The notes beneath the pieces were generated by a model, which ran no database searches, was not told the DNA's origin, and worked only from the letters and a program-made list of their open reading frames with translations. Positions 28,760 through 37,556 of a DNA stretch of 64,000 nucleotides are shown one piece after another. Source of the DNA: Parabacteroides merdae ATCC 43184 (lineage in GTDB: Bacteria; Bacteroidota; Bacteroidia; Bacteroidales; Tannerellaceae); contig NZ_CP102286.1 in the NCBI RefSeq assembly GCF_025151215.1, positions 3,844,001 to 3,908,000 of the forward strand, written 5' to 3'. The position numbers were made by a program, and so were the translations under genes. The stretch's first letter is position 1. Each line of letters starts with the position of its first letter.

Positions 28760-29251
28760 ATGAAATATATCTTGTCTTTATGTATATTGCTTGGTGCATC
28801 TGCTTTGTCCGCTCAGACGGATGGCGGTGGACAGGTGGAAGACATCATTGACGCCTTGCAGGAAAGAGTTCCCGGAAAGGGGACTGTTACGGTGCGCGGG
28901 TCGGATGCTCTCCGTAACATGCTCGGCAAACGGCTGCATGGTGAGGGGGTCGAAAAGACTGATAGCGCGGCCTTTCTGAAAATACAAGGCTATCGTACAC
29001 AAGTGTTCTCCGGTAATAACCAGCGTAAATCCAAAGATGAGGCTTTCCGGAAAGAAAAAGAAATTAAGGAACTTTTCCCTGATGTCTCGACTTATGTGAC
29101 GTACAATGCTCCGTTCTGGCGTCTGCGTATCGGTGATTTCCGTTCGCATGAAGAGGCTTATCACATGCAACGTCTTCTGATGGATGCATTCCCGGCCTAT
29201 AGGAAAGAGATGTATATCGTTAGGGAAGAAGTCAAAATCCCATTGAATTGA
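28760..29251 (+). CDS. Exported SPOR-domain protein
   Basis: Signal peptide [18 protein letters not shown], then a short linker and a C-terminal SPOR-like domain ([40 protein letters not shown]) which in other proteins binds denuded peptidoglycan. 163 aa. The ATG at 28760 is used because the upstream in-frame start lies in the intergenic repeat. One base separates it from folE. Confidence 0.88.
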   Translation: MKYILSLCILLGASALSAQTDGGGQVEDIIDALQERVPGKGTVTVRGSDALRNMLGKRLHGEGVEKTDSAAFLKIQGYRTQVFSGNNQRKSKDEAFRKEKEIKELFPDVSTYVTYNAPFWRLRIGDFRSHEEAYHMQRLLMDAFPAYRKEMYIVREEVKIPLN

Positions 29252-29252
29252 A

Positions 29253-29846
29253 ATGAGTGAAGAAGTAAACGAGAAGACTTTGCTGGCCCGCGAAGAGCTG
29301 GCCGGCCATTATAAAAGTATTATCAATCTGCTTGGTGAAGATGTAGACCGCGAAGGTCTGTTGAAAACGCCCGAACGTGTAGCCAAAGCCATGCAGTTCC
29401 TGACCAAAGGATATCATGAAGATCCGGCAGCCGTGCTTCGTGGCGCCATGTTCAAGGAAGAGGACTACAAGCAGATGGTGATTGTAAAGGATATCGATTT
29501 CTTTTCTCTTTGTGAGCATCACATGTTGCCCTTCTTCGGGAAGGCCCATGTCGCTTATATCCCTAAAAAATATATTACGGGGTTGAGCAAGATTCCCCGT
29601 GTCGTGGATATCTTCGCCCGCCGTCTTCAGATTCAGGAGCGATTGACCATGCAGATCAAAGACTGCATTCAGGAAACGCTCGATCCGTTAGGCGTGATGG
29701 TCGTGATCGAGGCACAACATATGTGCATGCAGATGCGTGGTGTCGAGAAGCAAAACTCCTTGACTACAACCTCCGACTTCACCGGATTCTTCCAGCAGGC
29801 CAAAACGCGCGAAGAATTTATGAATCTGATCAAACATAACCGGTAA
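29253..29846 (+). CDS. folE: GTP cyclohydrolase I
   Basis: First enzyme of tetrahydrofolate synthesis; converts GTP to dihydroneopterin triphosphate. Zinc and active-site motifs are [20 protein letters not shown] and [15 protein letters not shown]. 197 aa, normal. Co-transcribed with the SPOR gene. Confidence 0.97.
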   Translation: MSEEVNEKTLLAREELAGHYKSIINLLGEDVDREGLLKTPERVAKAMQFLTKGYHEDPAAVLRGAMFKEEDYKQMVIVKDIDFFSLCEHHMLPFFGKAHVAYIPKKYITGLSKIPRVVDIFARRLQIQERLTMQIKDCIQETLDPLGVMVVIEAQHMCMQMRGVEKQNSLTTTSDFTGFFQQAKTREEFMNLIKHNR

Positions 29847-29848
29847 CG

Positions 29849-29932
29849 ATGTCGAAGATAAGAGGACAGGTCGGCATGAGTGTCGGTGTTCTTCTGCATT
29901 TCTTTATTTTGTCATGTTTGGGGGGGGGGTAA
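29849..29932 (+). other. Short lipoprotein-like reading frame ending at a G10 tract
   Basis: Just 2 bp after the folE stop, an ATG opens a 27-codon frame with a hydrophobic lipobox-like end (LHFFILSCLGGG) that stops right after a run of ten G (29920-29929). A change of one base in the run would extend it: +1 gives about 45 more codons, -1 about 32. It may be a slippage-prone gene, a remnant, or chance. Confidence 0.25.
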
Positions 29933-30068
29933 ACAGACTTTTCGCCATGATTCGCGAATTGCCTTCACCGCTTATGTTTGCTTTCATCGGAGAGCAAGCC
30001 GGATTTGGTGCATCCCATTTAAGTGACAGTAGCCGTGTTTCTGTTGCAAAACAGCCTAATCATTAACC

Positions 30069-30199
30069 TTTTGCCCTTGGTCGAATATGTTTTCGCCCTT
30101 GGTCGAAAGCCTTTTCGACACTTGTCAAAAGCCTTTTCGACACTTGTCAAAAGCCTTTTCGACACTTGTCAAAAGCCTTTTCGACTAAGGGCAAAAAGC
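30069..30199. repeat. 22-bp tandem repeat bounded by an inverted repeat
   Basis: Three exact copies of a 22-bp unit beginning TTTTCGACACTTGTCAAAAG (30112-30177) are followed by a divergent fourth. TTTTGCCCTTGGTCGAA (30069-30085) and TTCGACTAAGGGCAAAA (near 30180-30196) form an inverted repeat with one mismatch. A second GCCCTTGGTCGAA copy lies at about 30094. No gene is present from 29933 to 30410. Confidence 0.85.
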
Positions 30200-30410
30200 A
30201 AAGGAATGGTAGCTTTTGATGTAATTGATTGTTTGTTTGCTTATTAGTTAGGGTTGTTGCACTTTTATCTTTCACTTAAATATTGTGGATGTAGTGCAGG
30301 GAGACATGACTAACTTGAACCAAGACGAGACACTGGGTGAAGCCGAATCTTGTTTTCTCCATAAACTTATTTTTATCCTCCGATTACCCTGTGAAGAACG
30401 AACGCTATAA

Positions 30411-30452
30411 ACAAAACAAGCCCCTGAGGACGGTAATTGCCTTCGGGGGCTT
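30411..30452 (-). terminator. Terminator of the ATP-grasp-like gene
   Basis: AAGCCCC (30418-30424) pairs with GGGGCTT (30446-30452), with further imperfect pairing inside. On the minus strand it is followed by GTTTTGTTT, 45 bp after the stop. Confidence 0.7.
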
Positions 30453-30496
30453 CGTCGTATATTAAATACAGGATTAAGGAGGGGGGGATGTTAGAA

Positions 30497-31705
30497 TCAG
30501 AAAACCAGTATGTAGGCCCTGTATTTGGTTTCTTTTGTGACCGGGCAGAGAGAAATATATCCTTCTTTTATTTTCCCGTCTTTCATTTCAAGCGGATAAG
30601 CCTTCTTCATAAAGCAATGTTGCTCGTAGGCTTCTCCCGGTTTGCTTGTGTAAGTGATGCGCATGTCACCCCGGGCGTTGGGAGCCAGGTATTTTTGGCT
30701 GATGCGCAAAGCTACCATCCCCATTGTGTAGCGCATGTTCACTTCTATGCAGGGATGTATGGCGAATTCGCCGTTTGCTTTTTTGCGGTAGACCAACATG
30801 TCCACGCCCAAGTAACCGGTATAGATGTTTCCGTATATCTGCCGGATCGCCTCTCCGACAGTTTCTTTCAGTTGCTGGAATTTGTCTCCGAAGTTTTCAA
30901 CAAAGAAGCTTTCCAGATATGTCTGTTCGCCCAATACATTTCCGGAATAAGCTCCTTTCTTTTCAGCTCCGAATACGGAAAGCCCTTCATAGCGTATGTT
31001 CCCGTTTCCGTCTGAATAAAATTCCATCGCGAAATCCTGGTATTTGTCCAGTGCACATTCTATGCTGACACATCCCTGTTTGTTCAGTGCCCCTTCGATC
31101 CAGGTACGGTCTTTTGTAGTCAGTTTGCGTTCCGGTAGCCAAAGCAGTCCCCTGCCGGAAGATGAATAGGGAGTCTTCAGTATGAAGGGAGCATTCTGGA
31201 GGATCAGGTATTTTTCCACTTCTCTTACTTTTTTGCAGAATTTAGGTGATACCGGTACATCCATATCAGGTAGGAGTTCTCGTATTTTGTCCAGACATTC
31301 GGCAGCAGTCTGGCGGCTTGTCAATCGGGTATATTCTTCTTTCCATTCCGGGATCGTAAGGTTCAGGTTACCGCTTTTCCGCAGTTTTTCAAAAAGAGAA
31401 TGGCTATGTGGGGAAAGTCCCCAGGGGGTTGCTTGCATTTCGGGCAGGCTGTCCTTCTGCTTTTCGATTTCCTTGCGTGAGATTAGCTTGGCAAACGGCC
31501 TGAACTCCTTCGGTTGTAAGGAGAAGAAACGAGGTGAAACGATCTCTTCGGTAAAAACAAAATCCTCCGGGTCTGCATACCAGACGGGAAGATAGGATAA
31601 CTCCTTGATCATCCTCTGCACGTTTGCAGGCGGAGTGTAATTTTCAGAGCCTTGTAGTATGGCGGTTTCGTGTCCTGGGTTAAAAAAATGTATTTTGGAT
31701 TTCAT
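30497..31705 (-). CDS. ATP-grasp-like hypothetical protein
   Basis: 402-residue cytoplasmic protein common in Bacteroidales but without a known reaction. The middle and C-terminal parts look like an ATP-grasp fold: FILKTPYSSSGRGLLWL resembles the glycine-rich ATP loop and HPCIEVNMRYTMGMV the metal-binding Glu/Asn end. The N-terminus KIHFFNPGHETA is a conserved family start. I use the Met at 31705, since the longer frame adds only 12 low-quality residues. The partner substrate is unknown. Confidence 0.75.
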   Translation of the reverse strand: MKSKIHFFNPGHETAILQGSENYTPPANVQRMIKELSYLPVWYADPEDFVFTEEIVSPRFFSLQPKEFRPFAKLISRKEIEKQKDSLPEMQATPWGLSPHSHSLFEKLRKSGNLNLTIPEWKEEYTRLTSRQTAAECLDKIRELLPDMDVPVSPKFCKKVREVEKYLILQNAPFILKTPYSSSGRGLLWLPERKLTTKDRTWIEGALNKQGCVSIECALDKYQDFAMEFYSDGNGNIRYEGLSVFGAEKKGAYSGNVLGEQTYLESFFVENFGDKFQQLKETVGEAIRQIYGNIYTGYLGVDMLVYRKKANGEFAIHPCIEVNMRYTMGMVALRISQKYLAPNARGDMRITYTSKPGEAYEQHCFMKKAYPLEMKDGKIKEGYISLCPVTKETKYRAYILVF

Positions 31706-31735
31706 ACTATATGTATATAAATAGGGATATAAATG

Positions 31736-31805
31736 AGGCACGGATTACACGGACTGCACGGATTAATTATTTTTCTTTCCGTGTGAATCCGTGTAATCCG
31801 TGCCT
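31736..31805. repeat. GGCACGGATT inverted repeat (18-bp perfect arms)
   Basis: AGGCACGGATTACACGGA (31736-31753) is perfectly complementary to 31788-31805. It lies between the ATP-grasp-like and DUF349 genes. A shorter relative sits at 33864-33905 on the other side of the DUF349 gene. It may also act as a terminator. Confidence 0.85.
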
Positions 31806-31836
31806 AATTTATATCAGTTTACGGGATTTTTCCGTT

Positions 31837-33762
31837 TTATTCGAGGTTCTCGTCGATGGCATCTATCTTTTTAATGATGAGTGCCATTTCGTCTTTTAGC
31901 TTGTCGATCTTGCGTTCCATCTCTTTGAGCAAGCCGCCGCCGCCTTTGGAAGAGATGCTTAGGAACCCGATGTTGTTTTCGTAAGTTTGAAGTTCGTTCT
32001 TCATCCGTTCGTACATGCGCATCAGTTTTTCCCGTTCTCCGTAAAGTTTCCCTTTCCCCCGTTCGCCGTTGCTCATATCGCTGAGACTATTGCGGAAAGT
32101 CTGCATCTTGCGGTCGTTCTGGTCGACTTTAAGACGGTCGAACTGTTTGTCGACAGCTTCGTGATATTCCTTGTAAATCTTGTCTTTTTCTTTAAAAGGG
32201 ACATGGCCGATAGCGTTCCATTCTGTCATATATCCTTTCAAGGTAGCAAGTGCTTCGTCATGGTCGGCTTCGTCGATTGTGTTGATCTTTTCGATCAAAG
32301 TCTTTTTAGCAGCTAAATTCGTTTGCTCCACGCTCTTTTGGGAAGATACATTCTTGTTCTTCTGTTCGAAGAAATAGTCGCAAGCCGTGATGAAGCGCTT
32401 CCAGACGGCATCGGAATGTTTGCGGGCTACCGATCCGATCGTCTTCCATTCTTTTTGCAAGGCGATCATCTTTTCGGTTGTGCTCTTCCAGTCCGTACTG
32501 TCTTTCAATGCTTCGGCTTTTTCACACAAGGCTTTTTTCAGTGCGAGATTCTTTTCCATCTCGTCCTTTATATTCTTGTAGAATTCGCTTTTGCGGTTGA
32601 AATAAACGTCGCAGGCTGCGCGGAAACGTTCGAATATCTTCACGTTCGATTTCTTCGGGGCGAAGCCGATCGTTTTCCATTTGTCCTGCAAGGCAATTAC
32701 TTCCTTATTTTTTTCTTCCCAATCTTTGAATGATTTCAAAGCCGGGAAATCGATGTTTTCTATCTGTTCGCAAATGGCTGTCTTGGCTTCCAGGTTTTCC
32801 TGTTCCTTCGCTTTCAATCCTTCGAAATGCTCCTGATGGCGTTTGTTGATGATTGTGGAAGCGGCTTTGAAGCGGGACCAGAGGTCTTCGCGCAGTTCTT
32901 TCGCTACCGGACCGATTTCGCGCCATTGCTGGTGTAGTTTCTGAAGCTGATGGAAAGCGGATATGACATCCGGTTCCGTTTGCAGTTTCTCGACGGTTTC
33001 GCAAAGAGCCGTTTTCATTTCCAGATTCTTCTTGAAATCGTAGTCGCGGAACTGGTTGTTTATTTTGATGATATCATAGAACATCTCGCTGTATGTTTGG
33101 TAGTTCTTCCACAGTTCGCTGACGTGTTCCTGCGGAACGGCTTTCACTTCTTTCCATCTTTGCTGGATGTCCTTGAAATCATTATATAATTTGTTGAAAT
33201 CTTCCTGGCTTTCGATCAATGCTTTCAGCTGGTCGATCAGTTGGAGTTTCAAGGCATAATTGGCCGCTTTAACCCGTTCTTCCTCGGCAAGGATGGCAGC
33301 CCGTTTTTCTTTGTAGACGTTGAGCAGTTCTTTGATCTTGCTTTCGGTTTCGTCTTCGGGAGCGACAAAATCCTTTTCTTCACCACCGGCTGTGAGGAAT
33401 GCTTTCTTCAATTCGTCCACTTCGCTCCGGTGGATTTTGTAATAAGCCTGTTTGAGTGCTTCCACCTCGTTGCGTGTCGCGTCTGCCGCCGCTCCTACCA
33501 AACCGGTCAGTTTCTCCAGAATTTCTTCTTTCGACAATTTTCCCGTAGTCGCAACGGTTTCTTCACCTGCCGCAACTTCGTCTGTTTTGACTTCTGCTTC
33601 AGATGTTTCTTCTGCTGCAACTTCAGCGTCCGTTGTTTCGTTTGTTACAACTTCCTCCGCCGTGTTTTCCGGTGTTGTTTCCGGAGCCTTAGTTTCTTCC
33701 AATTTGCCGTTTTCTTCAGTTGGCAAATTAGCTTCGTGAGTGTCCTTCATATTCAATCGCAT
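31837..33762 (-). CDS. DUF349 coiled-coil protein
   Basis: 641-residue highly charged helical protein. An acidic Glu/Thr/Ala-rich N-terminal ~75 residues precedes about five tandem DUF349 repeats, each with a pattern like LQKEWKTIGSVARKHSDAVW or LHQQWREIGPVAKELREDLW. The C-terminal end is a coiled coil (LLKEMERKIDKLKDEMAL). DUF349 proteins are cytoplasmic and of poorly defined role; some have been tied to translation or stress. Start could also be the Met at 33750. Confidence 0.9.
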   Translation of the reverse strand: MRLNMKDTHEANLPTEENGKLEETKAPETTPENTAEEVVTNETTDAEVAAEETSEAEVKTDEVAAGEETVATTGKLSKEEILEKLTGLVGAAADATRNEVEALKQAYYKIHRSEVDELKKAFLTAGGEEKDFVAPEDETESKIKELLNVYKEKRAAILAEEERVKAANYALKLQLIDQLKALIESQEDFNKLYNDFKDIQQRWKEVKAVPQEHVSELWKNYQTYSEMFYDIIKINNQFRDYDFKKNLEMKTALCETVEKLQTEPDVISAFHQLQKLHQQWREIGPVAKELREDLWSRFKAASTIINKRHQEHFEGLKAKEQENLEAKTAICEQIENIDFPALKSFKDWEEKNKEVIALQDKWKTIGFAPKKSNVKIFERFRAACDVYFNRKSEFYKNIKDEMEKNLALKKALCEKAEALKDSTDWKSTTEKMIALQKEWKTIGSVARKHSDAVWKRFITACDYFFEQKNKNVSSQKSVEQTNLAAKKTLIEKINTIDEADHDEALATLKGYMTEWNAIGHVPFKEKDKIYKEYHEAVDKQFDRLKVDQNDRKMQTFRNSLSDMSNGERGKGKLYGEREKLMRMYERMKNELQTYENNIGFLSISSKGGGGLLKEMERKIDKLKDEMALIIKKIDAIDENLE

Positions 33763-33863
33763 TTAGGAAAAGGATAAATGTATCCTATATCAAGTCACAA
33801 ATTAAAGTAAATATTTTGGGATTACAGCATTTGGAAGCAAATAATTTGCAGGTAGATGTTAAA

Positions 33864-33905
33864 TTAGGCACGGATTGGAGCAAATTCCATGAAATCCGTG
33901 CCTAA
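33864..33905. repeat. GGCACGGATT inverted repeat, second copy
   Basis: TTAGGCACGGATT (33864-33876) pairs with AATCCGTGCCTAA (33893-33905). On the minus strand it lies just past the oadB stop and may double as its terminator. Confidence 0.8.
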
Positions 33906-33924
33906 ATATAATCCGTGTTTGAAA

Positions 33925-35160
33925 TTATCCTAAGAACGAGATCAATACGCCTGCGGCTACGGCAGAACCGATAACGCCGGAGATGTTGCTGGCCATGCAA
34001 TATTGAAGCACATGGTTCTTGGGGTCGTATTTCAATGCTATCTCATTTGCCACGCGGGATGCCATCGGTACGGCGCTCAGTCCGGTTGCTCCGATCAGCG
34101 GGTTGATTTTCTTCTTTGTGAAGAGGTTGAACAGTTTGACGAAGAAGATGCCGCCCGCTATGGAAAGGGCGAATGCAAGGAAGCCTCCGATTACGATACC
34201 GATTGTCGTGAAGTTCAGGAACGCCTCGGCTGTCATGGTCGCGCCGACCGATAATCCTAAAAAGATGGTCGCTGCATTCATGATGCTGTTCGATGCTGCA
34301 TCGAACAGGCGGAATGTATTGGTTCCGATCTCTTTGACCAGGTTACCGAACATCAGCATACCGATTAATGGCACTGCACTCGGCACGAACAGGGCCACTA
34401 CCGTCGTCACTACGATTGGGAAGATGATCTTCAAGACACGCAAATTTTTGATTTCCGTGGTGGACGGGTATTTCTTTTCCTGTTCCTTCATATTGATGGA
34501 TAGCTCTTTCTTTGAACAAAGTAGCTTGACTACCAGTGGGATGATAACCGGAACCAGCGCCATATAGGAATAAGCGGCAATCGCTATCGGTCCTAACAGA
34601 TGGGGGGCCAGTTTGATGGTCGTGAAGATGGCAGTCGGTCCGTCCGCTCCTCCGATAATTCCTAAAGAAGCTGCTTCTTTAGGCGTGAATCCCATCAGGA
34701 TGGCTACCAGCAGCACGGTGAAAATACCCAGCTGTGCCGCCGCCCCGAATATGGACAGACGCAGGTTGCGCAGCATCGGCCCGAAATCTGTCAACGCCCC
34801 TACACCCATAAAGATGATAGGAGGAAGGAACCCAGTCTTGATCAGCATGTAGTAAATGAAGTTCATCAGCCCCAACTCATGCGCGATGTCATGGAGCGGC
34901 ATCTCCCAAATGTTCTTCATCACTCCGTGCACGTTGATCATGCCGTTTTCGTCGGCCTGTATCACCCCCATATCGCCTCCGGGGAAGTTGGCAAGCAACA
35001 CGCCGAATGCGATCGGTACGAGCAGCAGCGGTTCATACTGTTTTTTGATACCCAAATAAAGCAGTATGAACGCAATGGCATACATGATCAGAAACTGCGG
35101 TTCAGCAATGATGTTGCTGAACGCAGTCATCTCATATAGATTTTGAAATATTTCATTCAT
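33925..35160 (-). CDS. oadB: Sodium-pumping decarboxylase beta subunit
   Basis: Inner-membrane subunit that decarboxylates carboxybiotin and exports Na+. Multiple helices and the family motifs GVGALTDFGPMLRN, LGIIGGADGPTAIF and the C-terminal NPLIGATGLSAVPMASRVAN are present. 411 aa, normal. Third gene of the oadG-oadA-oadB operon; its ATG shares a base with the oadA stop. Confidence 0.94.
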   Translation of the reverse strand: MNEIFQNLYEMTAFSNIIAEPQFLIMYAIAFILLYLGIKKQYEPLLLVPIAFGVLLANFPGGDMGVIQADENGMINVHGVMKNIWEMPLHDIAHELGLMNFIYYMLIKTGFLPPIIFMGVGALTDFGPMLRNLRLSIFGAAAQLGIFTVLLVAILMGFTPKEAASLGIIGGADGPTAIFTTIKLAPHLLGPIAIAAYSYMALVPVIIPLVVKLLCSKKELSINMKEQEKKYPSTTEIKNLRVLKIIFPIVVTTVVALFVPSAVPLIGMLMFGNLVKEIGTNTFRLFDAASNSIMNAATIFLGLSVGATMTAEAFLNFTTIGIVIGGFLAFALSIAGGIFFVKLFNLFTKKKINPLIGATGLSAVPMASRVANEIALKYDPKNHVLQYCMASNISGVIGSAVAAGVLISFLG

Positions 35161-37070
35161 TATTGTATCGTCATTAGTACGTCATCTTCAGAAACCGCAT
35201 CGCCGGAAGCTAGGCAGATCGCAGTGACTGTTCCACTAAATTCCGCACGTACGGCATTATATGTCTTCATGGCTTCCACATAGCAAAGCACATCGCCTTC
35301 CTTTACGACATCTCCTACTTTTACAGGTGTGTCGGAAGCACTTTTCACGAGGAAGAATTTGCCTTCCAGCGGCGAGAGCACTTCTTTGCCGGTACCGGCA
35401 GGAGCAGCAGTGGGGGCGGGTGTCGCGGCAGGAGCAGCCTGTGTTTCTGCCGGGACGGCATTCGCTGTGTCTCCGAATGCTACGGTTACCTTGTAGGATT
35501 GGCCGTTCACATCGACGGTCATTACTTGCGGAGTTGTCGGCATAGCCATTGCCATACTGGCCGGGGCAGCTTGTGAAGGAACGGTGGCAGGCTGGGCGGC
35601 TGTTTGCTTCTCGGCTTTTCTCTTGGCTACGTCGGCTTTGAATTCCACTTTGGCTTTTCCTGAACGGTAGGCTTCATACTGTGCCGGATGCATCGCATAT
35701 TCGAAGAGTTCTTCGTCGTCTTCGCCCGTTTCCCATTGTTTTTCGTTCATCAGCTTGCGATACTTGTCGAGCGCGTCAGGATAGTTGTCCTGCGGGTTGC
35801 CTTCGAAGAATTTGCGTCCTTCGGCTTTCGCCTTCTCGATGATTTCCGGAGCCAACGGACCCGGCAGGCGTCCTGCCTTGCCTAAAATCATGTCCCAGAT
35901 ATCGTCGGCGATCATGCTCCAGCGGGCCTTCCCTTTCTCCATCTGCATCACATTCATGAGCGCCAGGTTCTTCACATACTGGCTGAACGGAGTCACTAAT
36001 GGAGGGTAGCCGACACGCGGCCATACATAGGCAACTTCATCGAACAGCTTGATCAACAGCTGGTCTTGGCTCATGAGCGGCTTGTTGTTCTTGATATTGT
36101 TCTTGTTGATTGTCTCCAGGTTCTTTTCGAGGTCTGACATCAGGCTTCCCATCATGCCGCCTGGCAGGCCCGGACCGATCAGCAACGAGTTCATCAGGCG
36201 GTTCTTCGGGCTGATATACAAGCCGAGGAAGTCATCCATGAATTCCTGGATCAGGCTGCGGACTTTCATATAAGCCTTCATGTTGATTTCCGGCACTTTG
36301 TAGCCGGCGTCTTTTAACATCGCCTGCACGGTCAGCAGGTCCGCATGGCCTGTACCCCATGAAAGCGGTTCCATGCCAACGTCGATGTAATCGCAACCGG
36401 CGTTACATACTTCTAAGATCGAAGCCACGTTGAATCCGGGACCGGCATGGCTGTGATACTGAACCGGAATTTCCGGATGTTTTGCCTTGATGTTTGCTAC
36501 GATCTGCCCCAAAGAATGCGGACGGCCGATGCCGGCCATATCCTTTATACAGATTTCATCCGCTCCGAGTTCGATCAGTTCCATCGCCATCTTGGTGTAA
36601 TATTCGACCGTATGGATGGGAGAGTGGGTGATGCACAACGAGCATTGCGAGATCATCCCTGCTGCTTTCGCATATCGGATGGAAGGAGCAATGTTGCGTA
36701 CATCGTTCAATCCGCAGAATGTGCGGGCGATATCTGTCCCCTGTGCTTTTTTTACCTGGTAGAACAACTGGCGAACGTCGTCAGGTACGGGACTCATACG
36801 CAGGCCGTTCAGCGCTCGGTCCAGCATGTGGGTTTGTATGCCGGCCTCATGGAACGGCTTCGTCCATTCGCGTACGGCTCTGTTTGGGTTTTCACCGAAT
36901 AATAAGTTTACTTGTTCGAATCCTCCGCCATTGGTCTCTACGCGGGCGAAGCAGCCCATCTCGATAATGGCTGGCGCTACCCGTGTTAGCTGGTCTACGG
37001 TGGGAACATATTTTCCGGCAGATTGCCACATGTCACGGAAGACCAAACTAAATTTGATTTCTCTTTTCAT
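35160..37070 (-). CDS. oadA: Oxaloacetate decarboxylase alpha subunit (carboxyltransferase plus biotin domain)
   Basis: Transfers CO2 from oxaloacetate (or pyruvate-type acid) to biotin. The N-terminal HMGL-like carboxyltransferase TIM barrel includes KFSLVFRDMWQSAGKY, KDMAGIGRPHSLGQ and YHSHAGPGFNVAS (metal His pair). It is followed by the conserved carboxylase domain, an Ala/Pro-rich linker (about 480-565) and a biotinyl domain with EAMKTYN (biotin Lys602). In 'RDMWQS' Met and Trp replace residues of the usual RDxxQS. 636 aa. Forms a sodium pump with OadB and OadG. Confidence 0.93.
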   Translation of the reverse strand: MKREIKFSLVFRDMWQSAGKYVPTVDQLTRVAPAIIEMGCFARVETNGGGFEQVNLLFGENPNRAVREWTKPFHEAGIQTHMLDRALNGLRMSPVPDDVRQLFYQVKKAQGTDIARTFCGLNDVRNIAPSIRYAKAAGMISQCSLCITHSPIHTVEYYTKMAMELIELGADEICIKDMAGIGRPHSLGQIVANIKAKHPEIPVQYHSHAGPGFNVASILEVCNAGCDYIDVGMEPLSWGTGHADLLTVQAMLKDAGYKVPEINMKAYMKVRSLIQEFMDDFLGLYISPKNRLMNSLLIGPGLPGGMMGSLMSDLEKNLETINKNNIKNNKPLMSQDQLLIKLFDEVAYVWPRVGYPPLVTPFSQYVKNLALMNVMQMEKGKARWSMIADDIWDMILGKAGRLPGPLAPEIIEKAKAEGRKFFEGNPQDNYPDALDKYRKLMNEKQWETGEDDEELFEYAMHPAQYEAYRSGKAKVEFKADVAKRKAEKQTAAQPATVPSQAAPASMAMAMPTTPQVMTVDVNGQSYKVTVAFGDTANAVPAETQAAPAATPAPTAAPAGTGKEVLSPLEGKFFLVKSASDTPVKVGDVVKEGDVLCYVEAMKTYNAVRAEFSGTVTAICLASGDAVSEDDVLMTIQ

Positions 37071-37092
37071 GATATTTTATGTATAAATGCTA

Positions 37093-37380
37093 TTATAATT
37101 TCTCGATCTTAACGACTTTGCCTTTTCCACCGGTCATAACACTTACAGCCGATACGATTGCGGCAGTAGTCTGGTTCGTGATGCCGGCAGCCGGTGTGGA
37201 TGTAGCCGTCTGTCTTTGTGGTGTCACTTGTTTTTTGACAATAATCTCTTCGGGCGCATATTTGTTTACCAGTACGATCAGGCCCTTCCCAAGATTGATA
37301 ACGATCAGTAGGATAGCAAAAACAGTTGTCATTCCTACAATCATTAGCAAAAGTCCAGTTTCTATGTTTTCCATACTCAT
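37093..37380 (-). CDS. oadG: Oxaloacetate decarboxylase gamma subunit
   Basis: 95-residue single-span membrane protein: helix LLLMIVGMTTVFAILLIVIN, then a cytoplasmic tail. Position at the head of the oadA-oadB operon supports the call. It anchors OadA to OadB. Start may be Met-1 or Met-3. Confidence 0.85.
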   Translation of the reverse strand: MSMENIETGLLLMIVGMTTVFAILLIVINLGKGLIVLVNKYAPEEIIVKKQVTPQRQTATSTPAAGITNQTTAAIVSAVSVMTGGKGKVVKIEKL

Positions 37381-37446
37381 TAATTGACGGGAAAGCGTGC
37401 GGTTGGTGTGGCTGGCACAATCCTTCCCAAGTTAAAAATTCTGCTA

Positions 37447-37454
37447 CAAAATTA
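37447..37454 (-). promoter_or_regulatory. Promoter -7 box for oadGAB
   Basis: Minus strand reads TAATTTTG, matching TAnnTTTG, about 67 bp before the oadG start. Confidence 0.5.
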
Positions 37455-37519
37455 GAAAAATGTCTGAAACTCACTTATGGATTCTTCATAAAAAATATGA
37501 AAAGGGTTCGGACTTTTCG

Positions 37520-37527
37520 TATCTTTG
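37520..37527 (+). promoter_or_regulatory. Promoter -7 box for the TPR gene
   Basis: TATCTTTG, a strong TAnnTTTG match, 30 bp before the start codon. The -33 element is weak. Confidence 0.55.
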
Positions 37528-37556
37528 CCTCCCTGAAAACAATTTGTAATTAAATC

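Noticed and set aside
30112-30199. Possible CRISPR array (short direct repeats)
   Set aside because: The 22-bp units are directly adjacent with no unique spacers, and no cas genes are present.
30437-31015. 192-aa plus-strand ORF
   Set aside because: Antisense to the ATP-grasp-like gene, which has conserved motifs and a terminator on the minus strand.
33241-33777. 178-aa plus-strand ORF, very rich in Phe and Cys
   Set aside because: It is the reverse shadow of the acidic repeat N-terminus of the DUF349 gene, which has a clear domain pattern.
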